Assembly: GCF_003024155.1 (NCBI RefSeq)
Contig: NZ_CP028136.1
Location: 3,534,001 to 3,598,000 of the forward strand
DNA from: Christiangramia fulva
GTDB taxonomy: Bacteria; Bacteroidota; Bacteroidia; Flavobacteriales; Flavobacteriaceae
DNA: 64,000 bases
Direction of reading: 5' to 3'
Positions 7,536 through 16,185 of the stretch are shown in pieces (position 1 is the first letter of the stretch; each line of letters starts with the position of its first letter). The position numbers and the translations under genes were made by a program. The notes under the pieces are model-generated. The model saw nothing but the letters and a program-made list of their open reading frames with translations. It made no database searches and was not told where the DNA came from.

Positions 7536-8455
7536 TTTAAATTCTGTAAATAATGGGTCAGTGCATTAACTTCTTCGGTAGTAAGTGCAAAATTGGGCAT
7601 ATGGGCTCCCGGTTTTAGTTGCTGTGGATCGCGAAGCCAGGCCTTGAGATTTGCTGTATTGTTCTTTTTCACATTGCTTAAAAAATACTCTCTGGAGGCA
7701 AAATTTGCCAGATTTGGCCCGATATTCGGATTTTTCTTTGTGACAATGGTTGAATGGCAGGAGGTACAGCTTTTTGTATGAAAGAGCTGCTGACCTCTAT
7801 AGAAAAGGCTGTCCTGTTCTCCCGGTGCGTGGGTATGTTCCTGTTTTTTCCATCTTTCAAAACCCTCTGGGGTATGGGCAATGAGCCTGATTTTCATCCA
7901 TCCGTGCTGGTCACCACAAAATTCACTGCAGGATCCACGATACACGCCGGGCTTATCGACGTAAATAGACATATAATTATCATAGCCGGGCATAAGGTCC
8001 ATCTTTCTTCCAATTTTCGGGATCCACCAGCTATGGATCACATCTGCTGAAGTAAATTTTACATGCACCATTTTTCCCGCTGGAATATGCACTTCATTTG
8101 CTGTGCTAATATTGTCTTTTGGATAATTGGCTTCCCACCACCATTGGTGCCCAACAATCACGAGTTCCGGATCGGGATGCTCAGGTACTCCCTGGATCCT
8201 GTTCATTGCATTCAGACTATAAAAGAAAAAGCCTGTTACCAGGGCCAGGGCAAGACCGATCATCCAGAATTCAAATTTCCTGTTTTCGTGGATTTGTTCC
8301 GGTTCCTCATCTTTAGAATTTTTTCGCCTGCGGTATTTCCAGGAATAGAAGATGGTATAAAAACTTACAAGTCCGAGAACAATTACAGCCGCTCCCAAGA
8401 AATAGAAAAACAAATCCTTAATGATGTTTATACTACTAACTTCAGGAAGATCCAA
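7532..8455 (-). CDS. coxB: Cytochrome c oxidase subunit II with fused cytochrome c (caa3 type), TTG start
   Basis: 307 residues. Two membrane helices (about 13-40 and 63-80) are followed by a CuA cupredoxin domain with H141, C176, E178, C180, H184 and M187. A C-terminal class I cytochrome c has C230-TSC-H234 and probable Met286. The fused cytochrome defines a caa3 oxidase, which takes electrons directly from the bc complex. The only plausible start is TTG: an in-frame TGA lies four codons upstream and no in-frame ATG occurs before residue 65. It is the first gene of the eight-gene operon. Confidence 0.95.
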   Translation of the reverse strand: MDLPEVSSINIIKDLFFYFLGAAVIVLGLVSFYTIFYSWKYRRRKNSKDEEPEQIHENRKFEFWMIGLALALVTGFFFYSLNAMNRIQGVPEHPDPELVIVGHQWWWEANYPKDNISTANEVHIPAGKMVHVKFTSADVIHSWWIPKIGRKMDLMPGYDNYMSIYVDKPGVYRGSCSEFCGDQHGWMKIRLIAHTPEGFERWKKQEHTHAPGEQDSLFYRGQQLFHTKSCTSCHSTIVTKKNPNIGPNLANFASREYFLSNVKKNNTANLKAWLRDPQQLKPGAHMPNFALTTEEVNALTHYLQNLK

Positions 8456-8713
8456 AATCTGTATTCATTTAAGTTATAATTATCAGTTATGAATTTCAGT
8501 GCAGAATCAACTTCAATTTACGCTGATTTTTTCTCCAAAGAAAAATTTGCTGCTGCTCCTTAACAGAAGTTTAACCTCAAGTCGAGATGGTAATGATCTT
8601 TTAAATATAGCTGCAGCCCTGCCAGTTCTAATTTTGGTAGATATTGCACCAGGTTTAAATAACATTCCTCTTAAAAGAAAATTTTAGAAAAAATTAGGTA
8701 TTTCTAATTCTTC

Positions 8714-9085
8714 TTATTGAGAAAACGCAATAGTTGTAAGCAATGCATTTTCGGCCTGCCTGGAATCAAGTCGGGAATGTTGAACCACAATAGGAACATC
8801 TGATTCGATCACCGATGAATAATCTGTTCCCTTCGGAATGGGTTCCGGATCTTCAAGATTATTGAAGCGCAGATGTGAAGTTCTTCTCGGGGCTACTTTT
8901 ACATGATACGGTCCTACCGGTTCTTTATCTGAAAAGAAAATGGTTATTTTCACGTTTGCTTCCTCATCTCCCGTATTCAGAATACAGGCGGTTTCATGGC
9001 TTGTGAATTCAGGTTCCGGTCCATTTCCATATTTAGGTATATAGCCTTCCGCAATTACCCATGTTTGTTTTCCAAGGTGTTTCAT
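8714..9085 (-). CDS. Sensory rhodopsin transducer (ASRT)-family protein
   Basis: 123 residues matching the Anabaena sensory rhodopsin transducer family: WVIAEGYIPKYGNGPEPEF near the N-terminus, then SHETACILNTGDEEANVKI and a VAPRRTSHLRFNNL strand. The fold is a small beta-sandwich that forms tetramers in the cyanobacterial protein. Published comparative genomics proposed that most relatives are small-molecule (possibly sugar) binding proteins and not photosensors. No rhodopsin gene is in this window. It diverges from the PoxB-like operon, so a sensor role for that operon's substrate is plausible but inferred. Confidence 0.88.
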   Translation of the reverse strand: MKHLGKQTWVIAEGYIPKYGNGPEPEFTSHETACILNTGDEEANVKITIFFSDKEPVGPYHVKVAPRRTSHLRFNNLEDPEPIPKGTDYSSVIESDVPIVVQHSRLDSRQAENALLTTIAFSQ

Positions 9086-9162
9086 AATAAAGATTTTACT
9101 GGTTTTTTATAAATCACCTCCAAATTAAATACTCTATGCCGCTCAGTTTATTAAAGAAAAGT

Positions 9163-9170
9163 CAAAATTA
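9163..9170 (-). promoter_or_regulatory. Candidate -7 box for the ASRT-family gene
   Basis: TAATTTTG on the minus strand matches TAnnTTTG, about 77 bases before the ATG, in the 237-base divergent gap (9086-9322). The -33 box is weak: the nearest TTTG is 13 bases away, not about 19. For the plus-strand operon I see no convincing box in this gap. Confidence 0.35.
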
Positions 9171-9322
9171 GCAGCAGGAACGTCAAACTTTCTTAAAGAT
9201 TTGAATGCGACCTTTATTATTCCCTAATTTAGAGAAGAAGCATAATTCCGGATAAAAAAATTTGCTTTGAATTTGCCGGCTATTATGTATTAAACCGATT
9301 AATCAAACCTAAAATTATTCAA

Positions 9323-11110
9323 ATGAGTGCAACAGTGAGTGATTTCATTCTCGACCGTCTCAATGAGTGGGGAGTGAATAGGATTTATGGATTTCCAGGA
9401 GATGGAATAAATGCGTTGACGGCATCGGTACGACGTGCTGAAGATGATGGAAAAGTAGAATTTATACAAACAAGGCATGAAGAGATGGCTGCGTTTATGG
9501 CCTGTGCCCATGCCAAATGGACCGGAGATGTAGGTGTATGTATGGCCACTTCGGGTCCCGGTGCTGTTCATTTGCTTAATGGTTTATATGATGCCAAACT
9601 TGATAAACAACCAGTTGTCGCTTTCGTAGGTCAGCAGGCAAGAATGTCTTTAGGCAGTGAATACCAACAGGAAATAGATCTTATTTCCCTCTTTAAAGAT
9701 GTGGCGGGGGAATATGTTCATATGGCTACAGATCCGAAACAGGTGAGGCATTTAATAGATCGCGCTGTACGGATCGCGATTTCTGAAAGAACCGTAACCT
9801 GTGTAATTCTTCCCAATGACCTTCAGGAATTAGATGCGCCTTCTCCGCCACCAAGAAAACATGGGGCTGTATTTTCGGGAGTTGGTATTACCATTCCTAA
9901 AGTAGTGCCGCATACCGAAGACCTTAAAAGAGCCGCCGATCTTTTAAATGAAGGTGAAAAAGTGGCTATTCTTATTGGTGCAGGAGCCAGAAATGCTCCG
10001 GATGAAGTTACTGAAATTGCCGACCTATTAGGTGCCGGTGTCGCAAAAGCTTTGCTGGGGAAAGATGCTCTTCCCGATGATCTTCCTTTTGTAACCGGAT
10101 CTATTGGCTTACTGGGAACAAATCCGAGTTTTACCTTAATGGATAAATGCGATACCTTATTAATGATAGGTACCGATTTTCCATATTCTGAATTTCTTCC
10201 AAAAGAAGGACAGGCAAAAGCAGTACAGATTGATATTGAAGGCCGAAGAGTAGGAACCCGATACCCTACTGATGTAAATCTTGTTGGAGACAGTAAGGAT
10301 ACTTTAAAGGCGCTGATCCCATTAATTAAAAGGAAAGAAGACCGTTCCTGGAGAGAAAAAATCGAGGAAGAGATCAAAGAATGGTGGAAAACACTCGAAA
10401 AAAGAGCGATGAAGGATGCCGATCCTATTAATCCCCAACGTGTTTACTGGGAGTTGAGCAAAAGACTACCTGATAATTGTATAATGTCATCAGATTCTGG
10501 TTCTTCAGCCAACTGGTATGCGAGAGATCTCAAATTCAGAAAAGGAATGAGGGGTTCTTTATCAGGAAAACTGGCCACAATGTGCCCGGGTGTGCCTTAT
10601 GCCATTGCAGCGAAATTTGCATTTCCTGAAAAACCTGTCATCGCCCTGGTAGGTGATGGTGCCATGCAAATGTTAGGTAACAACGGATTGATAACCATTG
10701 CTAAATACTGGAAACGCTGGAAAACTCCTAACCTGATGATCCTGGTGCTAAATAACCGCGACCTTAATCAGGTAACCTGGGAGCAAAGAGTAATGACCGG
10801 TAATCCAAAATATGAAGGATCACAGAAAGTCCCCGATTTCCCATACGCTCAATATGCTGAAATGCTTGGATTGAAAGGTATTAAGGTAGATAATCCCGAT
10901 GATATTGAACGCACTTTAGATGAAGCTCTTAATGCCGATCGGCCTGTTGTGTATGATGTTTATACTGATCCGGAAGTGCCCCCAATGCCACCTCATATCA
11001 AACCCGGCCAGGCCAAGGCTTTCGTATCGGCACTTCTAAAAGGAGATCCAGATTCCATAGATATGATCAAACAGTCATGGAAGGATATGATTTCTGAATA
11101 TACTCATTAA
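9323..11110 (+). CDS. ThDP-dependent enzyme, PoxB-like (pyruvate:quinone oxidoreductase type)
   Basis: 595 residues of the acetolactate synthase / pyruvate oxidase superfamily. The pyrimidine domain has the catalytic Glu in RHEEMAAF (residues 51-58). A central FAD/DHAP-like domain covers about 195-340. The ThDP-Mg motif is GDGAMQMLGNNG with the downstream NN (about 443-470). The tail (PPHIKPGQAKAF, then a long amphipathic stretch ending SWKDMISEYTH) resembles the E. coli PoxB C-terminal region that docks on membrane quinone. This points to oxidative decarboxylation of pyruvate or another 2-keto acid. First gene of a plus-strand operon; the next gene starts two bases after its stop. Confidence 0.88.
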   Translation: MSATVSDFILDRLNEWGVNRIYGFPGDGINALTASVRRAEDDGKVEFIQTRHEEMAAFMACAHAKWTGDVGVCMATSGPGAVHLLNGLYDAKLDKQPVVAFVGQQARMSLGSEYQQEIDLISLFKDVAGEYVHMATDPKQVRHLIDRAVRIAISERTVTCVILPNDLQELDAPSPPPRKHGAVFSGVGITIPKVVPHTEDLKRAADLLNEGEKVAILIGAGARNAPDEVTEIADLLGAGVAKALLGKDALPDDLPFVTGSIGLLGTNPSFTLMDKCDTLLMIGTDFPYSEFLPKEGQAKAVQIDIEGRRVGTRYPTDVNLVGDSKDTLKALIPLIKRKEDRSWREKIEEEIKEWWKTLEKRAMKDADPINPQRVYWELSKRLPDNCIMSSDSGSSANWYARDLKFRKGMRGSLSGKLATMCPGVPYAIAAKFAFPEKPVIALVGDGAMQMLGNNGLITIAKYWKRWKTPNLMILVLNNRDLNQVTWEQRVMTGNPKYEGSQKVPDFPYAQYAEMLGLKGIKVDNPDDIERTLDEALNADRPVVYDVYTDPEVPPMPPHIKPGQAKAFVSALLKGDPDSIDMIKQSWKDMISEYTH

Positions 11111-11112
11111 AA

Positions 11113-12222
11113 GTGAGCACTCAAACCCTAAATATTGAAGCCAGACTTCAAAAAGGTACCGTCAGGACTTATAGAATTCCAACCGAAGAACCCGAGTCTG
11201 ACGGTACCCTAAAATGGGATCATACAGATCTAATTCTGGTCGAACTGCAAGCAGCAAACAAAACCGGGATTGGTTATTCTTACGCCAGCCCTGCTGCCGC
11301 GAAAATTATAAGCGATGTACTTCTATCTGCCATGGAAGATAAGGACGCACTGGACATTACAGGTCTCTGGTATCTTATGCAGAAGAAGGTACGGAACTTT
11401 GGAAGACCAGGGATCGCTGCCATGGCAATCTCTGCAGTAGATAATGCCCTTTGGGATCTAAAAGCAAAAGTAATGGAAGTCCCATTATGCAAGCTTTTAG
11501 GTATGCTAAGGAAATCTATTACAGCCTATGCCAGTGGAGGATTTACTTCTTATGATCCGCAGGAGCTTAAAAGCAAATTCGAGGAATGGAAAGAAAAAGG
11601 CCATCATATCTTCAAAATGAAAATTGGCCGCGATAAAGAACAAGATTATAAAAGAATTGAAGCGGCACGCGATTGTATAGGAAATTCGCAGCTTTTCGTT
11701 GATGCCAATGGCGCCTATTTTCCAAAAGAAGCGGTTGCCATGGGCGAAGTGCTCAAGGAGTTTAATGTTCAGTGGTATGAAGAACCGGTTACTTCAGATG
11801 ATCTTGATGGGCTTCATTTCGTAAAAGAACATGTGCCGGCAGCCATCAGGGTTGCCGCCGGAGAATATGGCTTTACCCCAACCTATTTTAACCGTATGCT
11901 TTCTTCCGGAAGTGTGGATGTACTTCAGGCCGATGCAACCAGGTGCGGTGGGATCACCGGCTTTATCAAAGCCCATGAAATATGTGAAGCCTATCACATG
12001 CCTTTTTCAGCTCATTGTGCCCCCAGTCTTCATATGCATCCGGGTGTGGCATTGCACAATATGCAGCACATTGAATACTTCAGGGATCATGTGAGAATAG
12101 AAAGCGAATTATTTGAAGGTTTTGTCCAGGCTACCGATGGGAAGATGGTTCCCGATCTTTCCAGGCCCGGCCTTGGAATTGAATTTAAACATGCGAATGC
12201 TAAAAAATACCTGATTAATTAA
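11113..12222 (+). CDS. Mandelate racemase/muconate lactonizing enzyme-type protein (enolase superfamily), GTG start
   Basis: 369 residues. N-terminal capping domain to about 125, then a TIM-like barrel with the expected acid/base and metal positions: FKMKIGRD (KxK), VDANGAY, WYEEPV, ADATRCGG and SAHCAPSLHMH. These enzymes abstract a proton alpha to a carboxylate, usually racemising or dehydrating hydroxy or sugar acids; the substrate cannot be read. It begins with GTG two bases after the PoxB-like stop, so the two are translationally close. A sugar-acid dehydratase making a 2-keto acid for the first gene would fit, but this is inference. Confidence 0.88.
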   Translation: MSTQTLNIEARLQKGTVRTYRIPTEEPESDGTLKWDHTDLILVELQAANKTGIGYSYASPAAAKIISDVLLSAMEDKDALDITGLWYLMQKKVRNFGRPGIAAMAISAVDNALWDLKAKVMEVPLCKLLGMLRKSITAYASGGFTSYDPQELKSKFEEWKEKGHHIFKMKIGRDKEQDYKRIEAARDCIGNSQLFVDANGAYFPKEAVAMGEVLKEFNVQWYEEPVTSDDLDGLHFVKEHVPAAIRVAAGEYGFTPTYFNRMLSSGSVDVLQADATRCGGITGFIKAHEICEAYHMPFSAHCAPSLHMHPGVALHNMQHIEYFRDHVRIESELFEGFVQATDGKMVPDLSRPGLGIEFKHANAKKYLIN

Positions 12223-12234
12223 GATTACAAAATT

Positions 12235-15200
12235 ATGTCAACAACCACCTCATATAGCCAACTTGAAGAAGAATTACAGAACAGCCTGGATGGCGAAGTT
12301 TCTTTTGAAAATGATTACCGGGCGCTATATGCCACCGATTCTTCCAATTACCGGCAGCTCCCTGTAGGAGTAGTATTTCCAAAAAACAAGCAGGATATTA
12401 TTAAAACGGTTTCCCTTTGCCGCAAACATAATCTTCACATTTTAACGCGCGGTGGAGGTACCAGCCTGGCAGGACAGTGTTGTAATACTGGCCTGATAAT
12501 GGATTTCAGTAAATATTATAATAAGATCATCGATATTGATCCTGAGAAGAAAACCGCCAGAATACAAACCGGTCTCGTACTGGATGATCTCAACAGGGCC
12601 CTGGAAGGACATGGTTTGATCTTTGGGCCCGATCCTTCCACTCACAATCACTGTACGCTGGGTGGAATGATGGGTAATAATTCCTGCGGAATACATTCGG
12701 TGATGGCACAGGTGGAAGATGGCGGTGTTCGAACCTCTGATTTTGTAGAATCTGCCGAAATTCTGACTTATTCAGGTGAAAAGTTTGAAGTAGGTCCAAA
12801 TACTGAAGAAGAATTACAGGAGATCATTTCTAAAGCTGATGAAAAAGGAAAGATCTATGGTCGCCTTCGAAATCTAAGAAATAAATACGCTGAAGATATC
12901 CGGAAAGGCATTCCAGACATTCCCCGAAGGGTTTCAGGATATAACCTTGACGATCTTTTACCGGAAAATAATTTCAATGTTGCCCGAAGCCTGGTAGGTA
13001 CTGAATGTACCTGTACGATTTTCCTGGAAGCCACTGTAAGACTTATAAACCGCCCAAATAAAAGATCACTGGTTCTGCTGGGTTACAATGATATTTTCGA
13101 AGCCGGGGACCATGTGACCGAAATTATGGACCACAAGCCCATCGGCCTGGAAGGAATGGACAACAAGCTTGTGAACTATATGCACAAAAAAGAACTTCAC
13201 GAGGAAGATCTTGGTCTTTTGCCCGATGGAAATGGCTGGCTGTTGGTGGAATTTGGAGGAGAATCGAAAGAAAAAGCTGATGAAAAGGCAAAAAAAATGA
13301 TGGCTGATCTAAAGAAAAATGCCAACGGGAATACTCCTTCTATGAAACTTTATGATGATCCTGATGAAGAAAGCCGGGTATGGGAAATTAGGGAATCAGG
13401 GCTTGGGGCCACCGCGTTCGTACAGGGATTGCCTGATATGTGGCCTGGCTGGGAAGATTCTGCGGTAGCTCCTGAAAAAGTAGGTGATTATCTGCGAGAT
13501 TTGAGAGAGCTATTTCAAAAATACGATTATCATCCCTCCGTTTACGGACACTTCGGCCAGGGATGTATACATTGCCGTGTAGGTTTTGACCTTAAATCAA
13601 AAACAGGAATTGAAACCTATAAAAAATTTGTCAAAGAAGCCGCAGACCTCGTGGTAAGTTATGGTGGATCCCTTTCCGGGGAACATGGAGATGGACAGGC
13701 CCGCGGACCCCTGCTAGAAAGGATGTACGGAAAAAAACTTATGCAGGCTTTTCATGAATTTAAAGAAATATGGGATCCAGACTGGAAAATGAATCCGGGC
13801 AAGGTCATTGATCCGCTGCCACTGGATTCAGATTTACGCTACGGGAAAAATTTCCGGCCAGGCGAACATGATGAAACCCATTTTAAATATCCAAAAGATA
13901 AAGGAAGTTTTCACCGTGCTACCATGCGCTGTGTAGGCGTGGGAGAATGCCGGAAAACAAATAGCGGTACCATGTGCCCAAGTTATATGGTAACACGCGA
14001 TGAAAAACAGGTTACCCGCGGCCGGGCTCACCTTTTGTGGGAAATGATGCAGGGAAAAGAGATCGAAGGCGGATGGAAAAGCAAAAAGGTAAAAGAATCA
14101 CTCGATCTTTGCCTGGCTTGCAAAGGATGTTTAAGTGAATGTCCCGTAAGCGTGGATATGGCTACCTATAAAGCCGAATATTTTTCACATTATTACAAAA
14201 ACCGTATCAGGCCAAGATCTGCTTATGCCTTTGGGATCATTGATAAATATGCTCAGGTAGCTTCCAGGTTTAGTGATCTCACAAACTTCCTGACCCACAG
14301 TAAAATTACGGCTCCGGCATTTAAGAAAATTGGCGGTATCGCGCAGGAACGAGAGGTGCCTGAATTTGCTAAGAAACCTTTTACGAGATCTTCAGAATAT
14401 GATGAAAAATTCACAAATCTGGAAAACACGGTAATGCTCTGGCCAGATACTTTCAATAATTATTTCTTTCCGAAGGTACTCGATTCCGCAGCCAATATCC
14501 TCGAAAGTGCCGGTTTTGAAGTAATAGTTCCGGAAAGACATTATTGCTGCGGTAGGCCATTATATGATTTCGGTATGCTCGATATGGCCAAATCATATCT
14601 TCAAAAAATACTGAACGGCTTGAGCTTCTTTATCCAGGAAGATGTGCCAATTATCGGCCTGGAAGCAAGTTGTATCGCAGTATTCCGGGATGAACTCGGT
14701 AATCTTTTCCCCAATGACAACAACGCGAAAAGATTACAGAAAAACTTTAAAACATTGCCCGAATTTATAATGGAGCACGAAGATCGCTTCAAATTTAAAA
14801 ATCTGAATACCTCTGCCCTTATGCATAAACACTGTCACCATAACGCGGTGATGGGCTATGATCCTGACCTTAAGGTGCTGAAAAAAATAGGTGTTGATGT
14901 AAATGTGCCTGATGCCGGTTGTTGTGGACTGGCCGGTAGTTTCGGATTTGAAGAGGGCGACAAATATGAAGTTTCAGTCAAAGAAGGCGAAAGGGTGATA
15001 TGGCCCGCAGTACGGGATATGGATGATAAATATCTAATCACCGACGGTTTTAGTTGTAGAGAACAAATTAAACATGGAACAGGAAAACTCCCTTTACATA
15101 CAGCCGAACTTATAGAAAAAGCATTAATAGAAAATAAAAGGAAAAACAAGATGAATATGAAAAGGAAAGTAGTAGTTATAACAGGAGCTTCAGCCGGCGT

Positions 15201-16146
15201 AGGCCGTGCAATTGCAAAGGAATTTGCGAAACAGGAAGCCAAAATCCTTCTGGTTGCTCGTGGAAAAGACGGCCTGGAAGGAACTAAAAAAGAAGTCGAA
15301 CAATTAGGTGGTGAAGCCTGGATCTATGAAGCCGATGTGGCTGATGCCGATGCCGTTCATGCAGCAGCAGATTATGCTGAAAAAAATATTGGACCGATCG
15401 ATATCTGGATCAATAATGCGATGGTAAGTGTCTTCAGCATGGCAAAAGACATGAAACCGGAAGAATATAAACGTGTCACCGAAGTAACTTACCTCGGTCA
15501 GGTTTACGGAACCCTCGCTGCCATTGAAAAAATGAAAGAAAGAAATTGCGGAAAAATTATCCTCATCGGCTCTGCGCTCGCATACCGTGGAATTCCGCTT
15601 CAATCTGCTTACTGCGGTTCGAAACATGCCATCCAGGGATTCTTTGAATCGGTAAGAGCAGAATTGTTACATGATGGTATAAATATAGATCTTTCCATAG
15701 TACATCTTCCGGCGATGAATACCACCCAATTTGGCTGGGTAAAATCAAGGTTTGATAAAAAACCACGGCCAATGGGCAAAATATTCCAGCCAGAAGTAGC
15801 TGCCAGGGCTGTAGTTGAAGTAGCCGAGAGCGGAGAAAGATTGAGAATGGTTGGCTTCTCTACCGTTCAAACAGTTTGGGGAAATAAACTTGCTCCGGAT
15901 TTTCTGGATCATTTTATGGCCGAAAATGGGGTAAGCGGCCAGCTTACCGATGAACCTGAAGATCCCAACAGGCAGGACAACTTATGGGAACCTGTTCCCG
16001 GCGACCAGGGCTCTCATGGAGAATTTGACAAAAAAGCGCAGAATTATAGTATCTACGATAAACTCTACGAAAATAGAAAATCTCTAGCCCTTGTTGGAGG
16101 AACAATAATCGGTGGAGCACTATTTAAAATGTTATTTGGAAGGTAA
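12235..16146 (+). CDS. FAD-linked oxidase / 4Fe-4S / CCG-domain protein fused in frame to a short-chain dehydrogenase
   Basis: One 1303-codon frame. Residues about 40-250 are a GlcD-type FAD-binding domain (RGGGTSLAGQ), 260-530 its C-terminal domain (GEHGDGQARGPLLERMYG). About 555-645 hold Fe-S cysteines (CVGVGEC and CLACKGCLSECPV). About 760-905 are two CCG-type modules (CCGRPLYDF, CCGLAGSFGFE). This resembles YdiJ-type 2-hydroxy-acid (D-2-hydroxyglutarate or D-lactate) dehydrogenases that feed quinone. Near codon 973 (15151) a complete SDR begins: MNMKRKVVVITGASAGVGRA, NNAMVS, catalytic Ser and YCGSK. It ends with a hydrophobic tail (GGTIIGGALFKMLF). The two parts are usually separate genes; the junction looks like a former gene boundary. 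Confidence 0.88.
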   Translation: MSTTTSYSQLEEELQNSLDGEVSFENDYRALYATDSSNYRQLPVGVVFPKNKQDIIKTVSLCRKHNLHILTRGGGTSLAGQCCNTGLIMDFSKYYNKIIDIDPEKKTARIQTGLVLDDLNRALEGHGLIFGPDPSTHNHCTLGGMMGNNSCGIHSVMAQVEDGGVRTSDFVESAEILTYSGEKFEVGPNTEEELQEIISKADEKGKIYGRLRNLRNKYAEDIRKGIPDIPRRVSGYNLDDLLPENNFNVARSLVGTECTCTIFLEATVRLINRPNKRSLVLLGYNDIFEAGDHVTEIMDHKPIGLEGMDNKLVNYMHKKELHEEDLGLLPDGNGWLLVEFGGESKEKADEKAKKMMADLKKNANGNTPSMKLYDDPDEESRVWEIRESGLGATAFVQGLPDMWPGWEDSAVAPEKVGDYLRDLRELFQKYDYHPSVYGHFGQGCIHCRVGFDLKSKTGIETYKKFVKEAADLVVSYGGSLSGEHGDGQARGPLLERMYGKKLMQAFHEFKEIWDPDWKMNPGKVIDPLPLDSDLRYGKNFRPGEHDETHFKYPKDKGSFHRATMRCVGVGECRKTNSGTMCPSYMVTRDEKQVTRGRAHLLWEMMQGKEIEGGWKSKKVKESLDLCLACKGCLSECPVSVDMATYKAEYFSHYYKNRIRPRSAYAFGIIDKYAQVASRFSDLTNFLTHSKITAPAFKKIGGIAQEREVPEFAKKPFTRSSEYDEKFTNLENTVMLWPDTFNNYFFPKVLDSAANILESAGFEVIVPERHYCCGRPLYDFGMLDMAKSYLQKILNGLSFFIQEDVPIIGLEASCIAVFRDELGNLFPNDNNAKRLQKNFKTLPEFIMEHEDRFKFKNLNTSALMHKHCHHNAVMGYDPDLKVLKKIGVDVNVPDAGCCGLAGSFGFEEGDKYEVSVKEGERVIWPAVRDMDDKYLITDGFSCREQIKHGTGKLPLHTAELIEKALIENKRKNKMNMKRKVVVITGASAGVGRAIAKEFAKQEAKILLVARGKDGLEGTKKEVEQLGGEAWIYEADVADADAVHAAADYAEKNIGPIDIWINNAMVSVFSMAKDMKPEEYKRVTEVTYLGQVYGTLAAIEKMKERNCGKIILIGSALAYRGIPLQSAYCGSKHAIQGFFESVRAELLHDGINIDLSIVHLPAMNTTQFGWVKSRFDKKPRPMGKIFQPEVAARAVVEVAESGERLRMVGFSTVQTVWGNKLAPDFLDHFMAENGVSGQLTDEPEDPNRQDNLWEPVPGDQGSHGEFDKKAQNYSIYDKLYENRKSLALVGGTIIGGALFKMLFGR

Positions 16147-16185
16147 AATAACATTTCAATTTACTACTTCATATAAAATTTAAAA

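Noticed and set aside
8513..8665. 50-codon open frame on the minus strand between the ASRT-like gene and coxB
   Set aside because: Basic and serine-rich, no recognisable motif. The plus strand is also open over the same stretch (8499-8687), so neither is supported.
9114..9121. Perfect Shine-Dalgarno-like GGAGGTGA before the ASRT-like gene (minus strand)
   Set aside because: It is 28 bases from the ATG, with an in-frame stop between and no alternative start, so it cannot act as a normal ribosome binding site.
9823..10377. 184-codon open frame on the minus strand inside the PoxB-like gene
   Set aside because: It is a shadow of a well-supported gene: the opposite frame carries all ThDP-enzyme motifs and this one has none. 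The same holds for the many 60-130-codon open frames antisense to other genes.
12235..16146. A frameshift as explanation of the 1303-codon fusion
   Set aside because: Both parts are full length and in the same frame, so no shift is needed. Loss of a stop codon is simpler; a sequencing error at a stop cannot be ruled out.
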